Of a DNA stretch of 64,000 nt, positions 50,058 to 59,048 are shown piece after piece; the first letter of the stretch is position 1, and each line of letters begins with the position of its first letter. Both the position numbers and the translations under genes were made by a program. The DNA comes from Actinomycetota bacterium (GTDB lineage Bacteria; Actinomycetota; Thermoleophilia; Gaiellales; Gaiellaceae). The stretch lies in contig PLBK01000012.1 of assembly GCA_003134505.1 (NCBI GenBank), positions 1 through 64,000 on the forward strand, in the 5' to 3' direction. The notes beneath the pieces are model-generated. The model worked only from the letters and a program-made list of their open reading frames with translations, was not told the DNA's origin and ran no database searches.

Positions 50058-51419
50058 ATGCTCTTCCGCCAGTTCGTCGACGACGATCTCGGCTGCGCTT
50101 CGTACCTCGTCGGCTGCGAGGACGCGGGCGAGGCGGTCGTGGTCGACCCGGCCTATGCGATCGAGCACTACCTCGACGAGGCCGAGCGCCGCGAGGTCCG
50201 GATCGTCCGGGTGCTCGAGACGCACACGCACGCCGACCACGTCTCGGGGCACGGCAGGCTCGCGCTCGAGCACGGCGTGCCGGTCTCCGTCCACCCGCTG
50301 GCCGAGCCCGACTACCCGTTCGACCCGCTCGCGGACGGCGGGGAGATCCGGGTGGGCAACGTCAGCCTGCGCGTGATCCACACGCCGGGCCACCGCCCGG
50401 AGCACTGCTGCTTCGCCGTGGCCGACCGGACGCGCGCGGACGAGCCCTGGCTGCTCCTGACCGGCGACTCGCTGTTCGTCGGGGACGCGGCCCGTCCCGA
50501 CCTGGCCGTCGAGGCGCGCGAAGGCGCGGGGGGGCTCTTCCGGAGCCTCCGGCGGCTGCTCGAGCTGGCGGACGGCGTCGAGGTCTATCCCGGCCATGTC
50601 GCCGGCTCGCTGTGCGGCAAGGGCATGAGCTCGAAGGCCTCGACGACGATCGGCTTCGAGCGGCGCTTCAACCCGGCGCTCGCACTCGCGACGGTCCAGG
50701 CGTTCGTCGACGAGTCGGCATCGGTGTCGACGCCGAAGCCGCCGAACCTCGAGCGGATCGTGGAGCTCAACCGCGGCCCGTTTCTGGGGGCGGCGCCGCA
50801 CGTGGCGGAGCTCGAAGGATCCGGCGGAGCCGCTGTGCTCGACGTGCGACCGTTCGACCGCTTCGCGGCCGGCCATGTCCCCGGAGCGCTCAGCGTGCCC
50901 GTGTCGGGTCACTCGTTCGCCACGAAGGCCGGCTTCGTGCTGTCGACGGCTCCGGCGCCGGTCATCCACGCGTCGACCCGCTCCGAGGGGGAACGTGCGA
51001 TCAGCGGGTTGCGGTCCGTGGGCTTCCTCGAGCTCGCGGGCGTCCTCGTCGATCCGGTCGCGGAGGCGACGGCCACGCTCGTGCCCGTCGAGCTCGCGGA
51101 GCTCGAGGCGCTGCTCGCCGCGGGGACGGTCGAGCTCGTGGACGTCCGCGAGGCCGACGAGCGTGCCGAGACACCGTTGCCGGAGAGCAGCCATCTCCCC
51201 TACCGGCTCGCCGGCGAAGGGGCAGGCTCGCTCCCGACCGACCGCGCACTCGTCACCGTCTGCGAGAGCGGGCCCCGGGCGGCAATCGCCGCCAGCATCC
51301 TCGCCGCGCACGGGCTCGACGCGAGGCCACTCGTCCACGGCGGCGTGCCGGATCTCCTGGCTCGCGGGACTGTGGAGCGAACGTCACGCATCCGTCACGA
51401 GGACGTGTCCCACGCGTGA
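50058..51419 (+). CDS. Metallo-beta-lactamase fold protein fused to two rhodanese domains
   Basis: 453 residues. The MBL domain (1-240) has THTHADHVSGH at 55-65, HTPGHRPEH and TGDSLFVGD, as in persulfide dioxygenases (ETHE1-like). Two rhodanese domains follow. The first lacks a catalytic Cys (VIHASTRSEGERA); the second has Cys in VTVCESGPRA. Proteins of this layout oxidise glutathione or other persulfides to sulfite in hydrogen sulfide detoxification, so this is the likely role. The leaderless box separates it from the acyl-CoA dehydrogenase. Confidence 0.88.
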   Translation: MLFRQFVDDDLGCASYLVGCEDAGEAVVVDPAYAIEHYLDEAERREVRIVRVLETHTHADHVSGHGRLALEHGVPVSVHPLAEPDYPFDPLADGGEIRVGNVSLRVIHTPGHRPEHCCFAVADRTRADEPWLLLTGDSLFVGDAARPDLAVEAREGAGGLFRSLRRLLELADGVEVYPGHVAGSLCGKGMSSKASTTIGFERRFNPALALATVQAFVDESASVSTPKPPNLERIVELNRGPFLGAAPHVAELEGSGGAAVLDVRPFDRFAAGHVPGALSVPVSGHSFATKAGFVLSTAPAPVIHASTRSEGERAISGLRSVGFLELAGVLVDPVAEATATLVPVELAELEALLAAGTVELVDVREADERAETPLPESSHLPYRLAGEGAGSLPTDRALVTVCESGPRAAIAASILAAHGLDARPLVHGGVPDLLARGTVERTSRIRHEDVSHA

Positions 51420-51515
51420 CGATTTCCTCGCTAGCGTTTCGGTAGGGACGCTCGCACCCCCTTGGGGGGAAGGGCCTGGAGGGGCGACGGCGGCTGCTCT
51501 CGACCCGGCGAGACC
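51420..51515. terminator. GC-rich spacer between convergent genes
   Basis: Contains CCCCCTTGGGGGG at about 51459-51471, a short snapback that may serve both converging transcripts. Confidence 0.35.
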
Positions 51516-52676
51516 TCAGGTCAACCGCTGCACGTCGTAGCCCCAGCTCCGCATCGTCTCGAGCAGCACGTCGCAGTGCTCCTCGTCGCGCGTGCCGAGC
51601 GTCAGCTCGATCCCGGTCTCCGTCACGCCGATGTCGAGCCCCTCGCGCCGGTGCTCCACGCCGATCACGTTCATCCGCGCCTCGGTGACGAGCGACAGCA
51701 GCTTGAACAGCTCCCCGGGCCGGTCGGGCACTTTCGTCCGCACGACCAGGTACCGCCCGGCCGCCGACAGCCCGTGCCGCGTGACCGACATCAGCAGCGT
51801 CGCGTCGATGTTTCCCCCCGAGAGCAGCGCCAGCACCGGCCCATCACCCTCGACCCGGCCGGCCAGCAGCGCAGCCACCCCGACCGCGCCCGCGCCCTCC
51901 ACCACGAGCTTCGTCCGCTCGAGGAGAAGCACGATCGCCTCCGAGATCTCCTCGTCGGTGACCTCGAGCATCCCTTCCAGCGTGCTCCCGAGGATCTGCT
52001 TCGCGAGCTCTCCCGGCGCCTTGACGGCGATGCCGTCCGCGATCGTCTGCTCCCGCGCCGCGCGCACGCCGATCAGTCGCGCGCCGGGCCGGAGCTCGCG
52101 CAGCGCGATGGAGATGCCCGCCGCCAGCCCGCCGCCGCCGACCGGCACGAGCACCGTCCCGGGGTCGGTGACCTGCTCGGCGATCTCGACGCCGATCGTG
52201 CCCTGGCCGGCGATCACGAGCTCGTCCTCGAACGCGTGCACGAAGGTCGCGCCGCTCGCCTCGACGTGCCGCCGCGCAGCCGCCACCGCCTCCTCGAAGC
52301 TCGCGCCGCCCATCTCGACCGTGGCGCCGTAGCTCCGCGTCGCGTCGACCTTGGCCATGGGCGCGTCCGCAGGAACGAAGATCGTGGCCGCGATCCCCGC
52401 CTCACGCGCCGCCCAGGCGACCGCCTGGCCGTGGTTGCCGGCGCTCGCCGCGACGACGCCGGCGGCACGCTCCGCCTCGCCAAGCGTCGAGATCTTGTTG
52501 AAGGCCCCGCGGATCTTGAACGACCCGGTTCGTTGCAGGTTCTCGGCCTTGAGCACCACCTCGCGACCGGCGAGCCGCGAGAACGTCTCCGAGCGGAACA
52601 CGGGCGTGACCCGCGCCACGCCCTCGAGGCGACCGCGCGCCGCCTCGATCTCAGGAAGCCCTGGAGCCGTTTCCAT
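51516..52676 (-). CDS. ilvA: Threonine ammonia-lyase
   Basis: 386 residues. PLP Lys in TGSFKIRGAFNK, the ASAGNHGQAVAWAA substrate loop, the glycine-rich phosphate site VPVGGGGLAAG and a C-terminal ACT-like regulatory domain (VRTKVPDRPGELFKLL). It deaminates threonine to 2-oxobutyrate for isoleucine synthesis or catabolism; the single short ACT unit resembles catabolic TdcB-like forms with a tail. The ATG lies inside the end of meaB (26-base overlap). Confidence 0.9.
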   Translation of the reverse strand: METAPGLPEIEAARGRLEGVARVTPVFRSETFSRLAGREVVLKAENLQRTGSFKIRGAFNKISTLGEAERAAGVVAASAGNHGQAVAWAAREAGIAATIFVPADAPMAKVDATRSYGATVEMGGASFEEAVAAARRHVEASGATFVHAFEDELVIAGQGTIGVEIAEQVTDPGTVLVPVGGGGLAAGISIALRELRPGARLIGVRAAREQTIADGIAVKAPGELAKQILGSTLEGMLEVTDEEISEAIVLLLERTKLVVEGAGAVGVAALLAGRVEGDGPVLALLSGGNIDATLLMSVTRHGLSAAGRYLVVRTKVPDRPGELFKLLSLVTEARMNVIGVEHRREGLDIGVTETGIELTLGTRDEEHCDVLLETMRSWGYDVQRLT

Positions 52677-53637
52677 CGCCGATGTGGAAGACCTTGTCGA
52701 GGATCTCCTCGACCGCCGAGAGCGGGTCGAGCTCCCGTCGCTGCACGGCGTCGAGGACGCGCAGCAGCTCAGGGTCGCCGCTGACCGCCTGCTCGAGGTG
52801 CGCCTTGGCGCGTGACGAGGCGACGGCGAAGACCTCTTGCGACAGGTGCCGGCGGCGGCGCTCCTCGAGCAGCCCTTCGCGCTCGAGGAACTCGCGGTGC
52901 GCGGCAATCTCCTCCCAGAGCTTCTCCAGGCCCTCCCCACGCACGGCCTCGGTCAGCACGATCGGCGGCTTCCAGGCCGAATCGACGTCGAGCGCGAGGA
53001 TCGAGCGCACCTCGCTCAGCATCGTCTTGGCCGCCGGGTGATCCATCTTGTTGACGGCGATCACGTCCGGGATCTCCATGATCCCCGCCTTGAGCGCCTG
53101 GATCGAGTCGCCCGAGCCCGGCATCAGGACGAGCAGCACGGTGTCCGCGACGCCGATCACCTCCACCTCGCTCTGTCCGGTACCCACGGTCTCGACGAAG
53201 ACGACATCCTTCCCGGCCGCGTCCAGCAGGAGAACCGCCTGCAGCGTCGCCTCGGCCAGGCCGCCGAGGTGGCCGCGCGTCCCCATCGACCGAATGAACA
53301 CACCGGGGTCGAGGAAGTGGTCGACGAGCCGGATCCGGTCGCCGAGGAGGGCTCCCTGCGAGAAGGGGCTCGACGGGTCGACCGAGACGACGCCGACCGA
53401 GAGACCGAGACCGCGGACGTGCGGCAGCAGTGCCGCGATCAGGCTCGACTTGCCCACCCCGGGCGGGCCGGTGACGCCGATCGCGTACGCGTGCCCGGTG
53501 TGCGGGTAGAGGTCACGGACGATCTCGGAGGCGAGCTGATCCGAGTTCTCGACCAGCGAGATCGCCCGGGCGAGGCCACGGCGGTCGCCGGCGCGAACGG
53601 CCTGCACGAGCGAGGCACGCGTCCAGGGCTTCGCCAC
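52651..53637 (-). CDS. meaB: Methylmalonyl-CoA mutase-associated GTPase MeaB
   Basis: 328 residues. P-loop GPPGVGKS at 57-64, DPSSPFSQGALLGDRIR and IRSMGTRGHLGGLAEAT, which are MeaB-specific, ETVGTGQSEVEV and NKMDHPAAKT. It guards and reloads adenosylcobalamin in methylmalonyl-CoA mutase. The mutase is not in this window, but propionyl-CoA from threonine via the neighbouring ammonia-lyase would need it. GTG 53637 begins 2 bases after the MFS stop. Confidence 0.93.
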   Translation of the reverse strand: MAKPWTRASLVQAVRAGDRRGLARAISLVENSDQLASEIVRDLYPHTGHAYAIGVTGPPGVGKSSLIAALLPHVRGLGLSVGVVSVDPSSPFSQGALLGDRIRLVDHFLDPGVFIRSMGTRGHLGGLAEATLQAVLLLDAAGKDVVFVETVGTGQSEVEVIGVADTVLLVLMPGSGDSIQALKAGIMEIPDVIAVNKMDHPAAKTMLSEVRSILALDVDSAWKPPIVLTEAVRGEGLEKLWEEIAAHREFLEREGLLEERRRRHLSQEVFAVASSRAKAHLEQAVSGDPELLRVLDAVQRRELDPLSAVEEILDKVFHIGDGNGSRAS

Positions 53638-53639
53638 GG

Positions 53640-54899
53640 TCAGCTCGGCGCCGACGCGGCCTGGACGCCCTGCTGCTCGGCGCCCACGGGGCTCCCGAGC
53701 CGACGCGTCAGCGCTCGCCCGACCACGGCTGCGACGCCGGCGAAGGCCGCCGCCCCGCCGAACACCCAGCGAGCGCCCACCGAGTCGGTGATCGGCCCGG
53801 CGAGAGCCATGCCGGCGCCGAGCAGGGCAAAGTTGACGCTCATGATCGTCGTGAACGCACGGCCGCGCAGGTGGTCGGGAGCCCCGCGCTGCACGAGCAG
53901 CGAGTTGCAGACGATCGCGGCCCCGTTCCCGGAGCCGCCGAGCGCCATGCTGACCGCTCCCACCCACACGTCGGGCGACAACGCGGCGGCCAGAGATCCG
54001 AATGCCATCAGCGCCAGCCCGGCGCCGTAGACGACCGAGACGGAGCGGTGCTCGAGCCAGCTGGGCGCGTACAGGCTTCCGATCACCATTCCGACGCCGG
54101 AGCCGGCCCAGAGCAGCCCGAAGCCGAAGCTCCCGGCGTTGAAGGTGACCTTCGCCAGCACGATCTCGGCGACGTTGACGCCGGCGTTCGCGAACATGAC
54201 CAGGTTCCACGAGATGAAGACGGCGAGGAGCGCCTGCGAGCGCAGGACGAGCGTGAACCCGCTCCTGAGCTCGTCGAGGTAGCCCTCGCTTTCCGGTCGC
54301 TCCTCGACCGCCTGCAACCGCCGGGCCGGAATCGTGGTCAGGAGCAACGCCGAGACCGCGAAGCTCGCCGCGTTGATCCCGTAGGAGACGTGCGGCCCGG
54401 CAGTCCCTGCGACGACGCCTCCGAGCAGCGTTCCGACCACCATCGTCAGGTTGGCGGTCGAGCGGAGCAGCGAGTTCGCCGCCGGGAGGTCGGCCTCGTC
54501 CACCAGGTTCGGCAGCCCGGCGTAGGCTGCCGGCCGGAAGAACCCGGTCGCGAAGCCCGCCACGGCCGCCAGGGCGACGATCTGGCCCGGCGTGCCGGCG
54601 AAGATCAGGGCGATGAACACGCCGACGCTGACCAGGTCCGAGGCCACCATCAGCCGCCGCCGCGAGAAGCGATCGACGACGGGGCCGAAGGCGAGGCCGA
54701 TCACGACCGCCGGCAGAAAGTCCGCGACGAGGAGCGCGCTCACCCACTTCGCCGAGTGGGTGCGATCGTAGACGTCAACCGTGAGCGCGATGACCGCGAG
54801 CCAGGTCCCGATACCGGAGGCGGTCGCGGCGAGGAAGAGCGCGCGGAACGCCGCCGCCCTGTCGAGCACCTGCAGCTGGCGGCGAGGCCCGGTCAGCAC
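53640..54899 (-). CDS. MFS exporter (EntS/MFS_3 type)
   Basis: 419 residues, about twelve helices. Motifs include GPVVDRFSRRRLMVASD between helices 2 and 3 and a C-terminal GRAFTTIMSVNFALLG. The group exports siderophores, macrolides or other small molecules. Possible operon with meaB and ilvA on spacing. TACCGT 6 nt upstream of the GTG at 54899. Confidence 0.88.
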   Translation of the reverse strand: MLTGPRRQLQVLDRAAAFRALFLAATASGIGTWLAVIALTVDVYDRTHSAKWVSALLVADFLPAVVIGLAFGPVVDRFSRRRLMVASDLVSVGVFIALIFAGTPGQIVALAAVAGFATGFFRPAAYAGLPNLVDEADLPAANSLLRSTANLTMVVGTLLGGVVAGTAGPHVSYGINAASFAVSALLLTTIPARRLQAVEERPESEGYLDELRSGFTLVLRSQALLAVFISWNLVMFANAGVNVAEIVLAKVTFNAGSFGFGLLWAGSGVGMVIGSLYAPSWLEHRSVSVVYGAGLALMAFGSLAAALSPDVWVGAVSMALGGSGNGAAIVCNSLLVQRGAPDHLRGRAFTTIMSVNFALLGAGMALAGPITDSVGARWVFGGAAAFAGVAAVVGRALTRRLGSPVGAEQQGVQAASAPS

Positions 54900-54905
54900 G
54901 GCGAA

Positions 54906-54911
54906 ACGGTA
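54906..54911 (-). promoter_or_regulatory. Putative -10 box of leaderless MFS_3 gene
   Basis: TACCGT with a 6-nt spacer to the GTG start at 54899. Confidence 0.5.
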
Positions 54912-54917
54912 CCCGCG

Positions 54918-56042
54918 CTAGGCGACGGTGGTGGCGACCCGGCCGAGCGCCTCGGAGAGGAAGCGCAGCTCGTCGGGCGTCCCGACGGTGACCCGGATCG
55001 CCTCCGGCGCGCCGAAGCCGTGCGTCGGCCGGACGATCACGCCTTCTCGGAGCAGCCGCTCCTCGAAGGGCCGCGAGTCCTCGCCGAGCTCGACGAGCAC
55101 GAAGTTGGCGACGGCTCCCTCCACGGGCTCGAGCCCGTGCTCGCGCAGCACCCGCTCGAGCTCGGCGCGGCCGGTCGCGTTCAGGTCCCGCCGGCGCCGC
55201 AGCTCGTCCACGTCGGCGAGGCTCGCGAGCGCCGCTTCCTGGGCCGGGGTCGAGACGTCGAACGCGCGGCGCACCTTCGAGATCTCCGTCACGACCGCGG
55301 CGGGCGCGACTGCGTACCCGACTCGCAGCCCCGCCAGGCCGTAGATCTTCGAGAACGTGCGCAGCACGACCACGTTGCGCCCTTGCTTGAAGTGCTCCTG
55401 GACCGCGTCCGCGTAGTCGGGGTCGTCGATGTACTCGAAGTACGCCTGGTCGACCACCGTGACGACGTGCTCCGGGACGTGCTCAAACCACGCGTCCAGC
55501 TCGGCCCGCGTGCTCATCGTCCCGGTAGGGTTGTTCGGAAGGCAGACGTACGCGAGCTTCGTCCGCGGGCCGATCGCCGCCAGCATCGCCTCGAGGTCGT
55601 AGCGGTGATCGCGGAGCGGCACGAGCCGCGGCGTCGCACCGAGCTTGCGAGCGTCGATCACGTAGCTGACGAACGACGGCCAGCCGCAGACGATCTCGTC
55701 GCCGCGATCGAGGAAGACCTGCGACAGGCAGTCGATCAGGCCGTCGGCGCCCGCGCCCGTGATCACCTCCTCGAAGGCGACGTCGTGGCGCTCGGCGAGC
55801 CCAGCGCGAAGCCGGTAGGCGCCGCCGTCCGGATAGCGGTTGAGCTCCTCCGCCGCGCCGTTGATCGCCTCGAGCGCGGCCGGGAACGGGCCGTACGGGC
55901 CCTCGTTGGACGCGAGCTTGACGACGCGCTCGATGCCGAGCTCGCGCTGCACCTCCTCGACGGGCTTTCCCGCCTCGTAGGGCACGATGCCCTCGAGCGC
56001 CGTCGAGAACAGGCTCCTCGGAATCTCGCCGCGACCAGCCAC
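54918..56042 (-). CDS. hisC: Histidinol-phosphate aminotransferase
   Basis: 374 residues, fold-type I PLP enzyme. VKLASNEGPYGP, the PLP Lys in RTFSKIYGLAGLRVGY, VCLPNNPTGT and the terminal VRPTHGFGAPEAIRVTVG identify the HisC group. It catalyses the transamination of imidazoleacetol phosphate in histidine synthesis; aromatic amino-acid transamination is an alternative, since no other his gene is here. TAGAGT 6 nt upstream of the GTG. Confidence 0.9.
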   Translation of the reverse strand: MAGRGEIPRSLFSTALEGIVPYEAGKPVEEVQRELGIERVVKLASNEGPYGPFPAALEAINGAAEELNRYPDGGAYRLRAGLAERHDVAFEEVITGAGADGLIDCLSQVFLDRGDEIVCGWPSFVSYVIDARKLGATPRLVPLRDHRYDLEAMLAAIGPRTKLAYVCLPNNPTGTMSTRAELDAWFEHVPEHVVTVVDQAYFEYIDDPDYADAVQEHFKQGRNVVVLRTFSKIYGLAGLRVGYAVAPAAVVTEISKVRRAFDVSTPAQEAALASLADVDELRRRRDLNATGRAELERVLREHGLEPVEGAVANFVLVELGEDSRPFEERLLREGVIVRPTHGFGAPEAIRVTVGTPDELRFLSEALGRVATTVA

Positions 56043-56048
56043 GGCCTG

Positions 56049-56054
56049 ACTCTA
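56049..56054 (-). promoter_or_regulatory. Putative -10 box of leaderless hisC
   Basis: TAGAGT with a 6-nt spacer to the GTG at 56042. It lies about 30 bases from the oppositely directed box of the LON gene, making a compact divergent promoter. Confidence 0.55.
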
Positions 56055-56084
56055 GCGAGGGCGCGTGCGACCTTTGCCAGCGAC

Positions 56085-56090
56085 TAGGCT
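56085..56090 (+). promoter_or_regulatory. Putative -10 box of leaderless LON-domain gene
   Basis: TAGGCT with an 8-nt spacer to the GTG at 56099. Confidence 0.5.
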
Positions 56091-56098
56091 TGCCGGGC

Positions 56099-56710
56099 GT
56101 GAGCGAGATCGGCCTCTTCCCGCTCGAGCTTGTTCTGCTCCCGACGGAGCGCGTGCCGCTCCACATCTTCGAGCCTCGCTACAAGGAGCTGATCGGCGAG
56201 TGCCTGCGCAGCGGCCACGAGTTCGGGCTCGTCCTGGAGGACGATCAGGGCCGGCGCGAGATCGGAACGCGCGCGGTCGTCGTCGAGGTCCTGCAGGTGT
56301 TCGACGACGGCCGGATGAACGTCGTCGTCGAGGGCCATGACCGCTTCCGCCTCCGCGAGCTGACGGCGGGGCGGGCGTTCCTGACGGGCGACGTCGAGCC
56401 GGTGGACGACGATGACGACGAGCCCCCGGCCGCCGACGGCGACCGGGCGCTGACGCTGTTCCGACAGCTGGTCGAGGTGGCAGGCGGGGAGATCGACGAG
56501 CCGGACGGAGCATCCGGGTCGCTGTCGTTCGAGATCGCCTCCCGTGTCGACTTCGGCATCGAGCCGAAACAGGAGCTGCTCGAGCAGCGCTCCGAGGCCA
56601 CCCGCCTCCGGCAGCTGTCAGAGCTGCTGGAGGCCGCGATCGAAGCCGTCAAACGGGAGCGCGAGGTGAGAGAGCGCGCCGCGACGAACGGGAAAGTCTC
56701 CCAAGGCTGA
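56099..56710 (+). CDS. LON N-terminal substrate-binding domain protein
   Basis: 203 residues. The segment IGLFPLELVLLPTERVPLHIFEPRYKELIGE trimmed here to its FPL...LPLHIFE-like core is the hallmark of the Lon protease N-domain, followed by GHEFGLVL and EIGTRAVVVEVLQV. No ATPase or protease domain is attached, so it is the stand-alone type of unknown role. The C-terminus is a charged helix. GTG start with a box, no Shine-Dalgarno. Confidence 0.88.
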   Translation: MSEIGLFPLELVLLPTERVPLHIFEPRYKELIGECLRSGHEFGLVLEDDQGRREIGTRAVVVEVLQVFDDGRMNVVVEGHDRFRLRELTAGRAFLTGDVEPVDDDDDEPPAADGDRALTLFRQLVEVAGGEIDEPDGASGSLSFEIASRVDFGIEPKQELLEQRSEATRLRQLSELLEAAIEAVKREREVRERAATNGKVSQG

Positions 56711-56882
56711 TCACCTCGCCGGCCCCTGGGGCCATGGCCGCCCCGGCCGGGAAGCGCCCGCATCCCCACCCAGGGCGGGGAGAACGACCACCCGCCACCC
56801 GCGATCAGCGTACCTCCGAAACTGTCATCTGTCTGCGCCGCAGGTGTGACAAAAGTGTGACTTTGTGTCCACACCCGGCCGC
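56711..56882. other. Spacer between convergent genes, with direct repeat
   Basis: GC-rich first half with several short self-complementary pieces, then an AT-richer part with GTGTGAC repeated at 56844-56850 and 56855-56861. No gene seen. I found no named RNA. Confidence 0.45.
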
Positions 56883-57395
56883 TCAGGGCTCGTCGATCCA
56901 GTAGGCCATCAGGATCGCGTCCACGTACCCGGCGCCGCGGCGATAGTGGGCCCGACGGTAGCCCTCTTTCACGAACCCGAAGCCTTCGTAAAGAGCGATT
57001 GCGGGCGCGTTGTGCGGAAAGACGTGCAGCTCGAGCTTCCGGACGCGCGACTCGCGCGCCCAGGCGACGGCCCGGGCGAGCAGCGCGCGGCCGACGCCCC
57101 GGCGCCGATGGCCGGCCGCCACCATCAGGCCCAGGTCGGCGACGTGGTAGCTCGCCGGGTGCGGGTCGCGCGCCACCGACAGCCGTCCCACGATCTCGCC
57201 TTCTTCCTCGGCCACGAACACCCCCGCGTGGGGGTGCCGCCGGAGCGCCTTCAGATAGCGCCGCTCATCCGCGACTCCGCGCCACGCGTCGTCGGCGATC
57301 AGCCAGCCCTCCGGCTCAGCGCCGATCTTCTGCGCCAGCTCCACGAGCGCCGCGGCGTCCCCGGGCACGGCGTCCCTGATGACGAACGCCGTCAT
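56883..57395 (-). CDS. GNAT acetyltransferase, RimI-like
   Basis: 170 residues with FVIRDAVPGDAAALVELA, FVAEEEGEIVGRLSVA, GLMVAAGHRRRGVGRALLARAV (acetyl-CoA site) and ELHVFPHNAPAIALYEGFGF. Such enzymes acetylate protein N-termini or small amines. It is coupled by a 4-base ATGA overlap to the preceding gamma-glutamyltransferase gene, so substrate may relate to amino acid or peptide metabolism. Confidence 0.88.
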   Translation of the reverse strand: MTAFVIRDAVPGDAAALVELAQKIGAEPEGWLIADDAWRGVADERRYLKALRRHPHAGVFVAEEEGEIVGRLSVARDPHPASYHVADLGLMVAAGHRRRGVGRALLARAVAWARESRVRKLELHVFPHNAPAIALYEGFGFVKEGYRRAHYRRGAGYVDAILMAYWIDEP

Positions 57396-58963
57396 CCGAC
57401 CACCACGCCGTAGCCGCCGCGACGCGGATCGCCCGCCGCGGCGAGGCTCCCGTCGTCGGCCTGCTCGACCGCCGCCGCGCCTCCGAAGAACAGGTTCCGG
57501 CGGCGCCAGCGGACGACGTCGTACCCGGCCGCCTCGAGCTCGTCCACCGAGCCCGCGTCGAGGCCCCCCTCGCAGTGGACGTGCGGCTCGTCGACATGGA
57601 CACGCGGCCGGTCGATCGCCTCCCCGACGGGAAGGCCGTGGCCGACGACGTTGACGACCACCTGCATGATCGCGCCGCGGAGGCGCACCGAGCCGGCGCT
57701 CCCGACCACGAGCCGCGGAGTGCCCTCGCGGAGCACGATCGACGGCGCCATCATGCTCGTCATCCGGTGCCCGGCGGCCCGGACGCGTCCGCCCGGGTTG
57801 AGGTCGTACTCGCCGAGCATGTTGTTCAGAGTGATTCCCGTTCGCGGCACGATCACGCCCGAGCCGGAACCGGTCGAGGCCGAGAGCGAGGCAGCGTTCC
57901 CGTCGGCGTCGATGACCGAGATGTGCGTCGTCCCGCCGGGCGGAGCGGCCGAGACGGCTCCGGCTGCGCCCGCCTCGATGCGCTTCAGCGCAGCCTTGAT
58001 GTTCCCCTCTCCGAACAGCTGCCGTACCAGACCGCCCCGGTGGAGCCGCGTCGTGAAGCGGCCCTGGCGTGCCCGGTCCTGCTCGCGCATCACCTCGACG
58101 AGCGCGGCGAGCGCGGCCGTGGAGCCCGGCGCGCCGGCGCGCCCGTCGGCGGCAAGCCGGTCGAGCAGCTCGAGGCCGTAACCGATCAGCACGCCGCCGG
58201 ACGAGGGAGGCGGGTTCGACTCGAAGACGCATCCCCGGAACCCGGCTCGCACGGGCCTGCGCCAGATCACCCGGTAGCGACGCAGGTCGTCGGCCGTGAC
58301 GGCACCGCCGGTCGCTTCCAGGTGGCCGACGATCGCCGCCGCGAGCTCGCCCGTGTACAGGTCTGCGGGCTGCTCGGCCAGCCGCTCGAGCGTTCCGGCG
58401 AGATCGGGGAGGCGGAGGACGTCGCCCGGGCCGAGGCGGGCGCCGCCGACGCCGTAGACGCGCCTGCCTTCCTCGGTGTGACGCAGGATCAGATCGAGGA
58501 TCGCGTGCAGGTAGGCCTGTGGCCGTGTCAGCTCGATACCCGTCTGCGCCGCCTCGGTCGCCGGCTCGATCAGCGCTCGCCACGGAAGACTCCCGAACCG
58601 GCGGTGCGCCGCGTGGAGGCCGGCGGCGGCGCCCGGAACGGCGCACGAGGCCGACCCGATGTGGAACATCTGCGTCGACTCGCCGCTGAAGTCGACGTCC
58701 ACCGCCTCCATCTCGGCGGGCCGCCGCGCGGGCGCTCCGAGGCCCGGTGTCGAGACGAAGAAATCGAGGAGCCGGGTCGAGCGGTCGCGCGCCCGGTGGA
58801 CGAGCATGAACCCTCCCGCCCCGGGCCCCGTCAAGGGGCTTTCGGCGACCCAGGACATGAACGCGGCCGCGATGCACGCGTCGACGGCGTTTCCGCCCTC
58901 TGACAGGATGCGCGCACCCGCCTCCGCGGTCAGCTGATGGCCTGCTGCAACCGCTCCCCTCAC
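57392..58963 (-). CDS. ggt: Gamma-glutamyltransferase
   Basis: 523 residues. Large and small chain order intact, with the autocleavage/nucleophile Thr in PPGGTTHISVIDADGN trimmed around GGTTH, SNPPPSSGGVLIGYGLELL, MTSMMAPSIVLREG and the terminal GGYGVVVG. It cleaves gamma-glutamyl bonds of glutathione-like thiols. No signal peptide is visible, unlike many exported GGTs, so it may be cytoplasmic or start earlier. Leaderless box TAGGCT at 58970-58975. Confidence 0.88.
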   Translation of the reverse strand: MRGAVAAGHQLTAEAGARILSEGGNAVDACIAAAFMSWVAESPLTGPGAGGFMLVHRARDRSTRLLDFFVSTPGLGAPARRPAEMEAVDVDFSGESTQMFHIGSASCAVPGAAAGLHAAHRRFGSLPWRALIEPATEAAQTGIELTRPQAYLHAILDLILRHTEEGRRVYGVGGARLGPGDVLRLPDLAGTLERLAEQPADLYTGELAAAIVGHLEATGGAVTADDLRRYRVIWRRPVRAGFRGCVFESNPPPSSGGVLIGYGLELLDRLAADGRAGAPGSTAALAALVEVMREQDRARQGRFTTRLHRGGLVRQLFGEGNIKAALKRIEAGAAGAVSAAPPGGTTHISVIDADGNAASLSASTGSGSGVIVPRTGITLNNMLGEYDLNPGGRVRAAGHRMTSMMAPSIVLREGTPRLVVGSAGSVRLRGAIMQVVVNVVGHGLPVGEAIDRPRVHVDEPHVHCEGGLDAGSVDELEAAGYDVVRWRRRNLFFGGAAAVEQADDGSLAAAGDPRRGGYGVVVG

Positions 58964-58969
58964 GGCCGA

Positions 58970-58975
58970 AGCCTA
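58970..58975 (-). promoter_or_regulatory. Putative -10 box of leaderless ggt
   Basis: TAGGCT with a 6-nt spacer to the GTG at 58963. Confidence 0.55.
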
Positions 58976-59048
58976 CTGCCGCCCTGACGCGAGGCACTTC
59001 GCGGACAGGTGGACGAAATGAAGACCAGAAGCCACCGGTTCCCCCAAG

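Noticed and set aside
56711-56882. Possible small stable RNA in the convergent spacer
   Set aside because: No match to SRP RNA, tmRNA, 6S or RNase P core sequences, and no promoter pointing into it.
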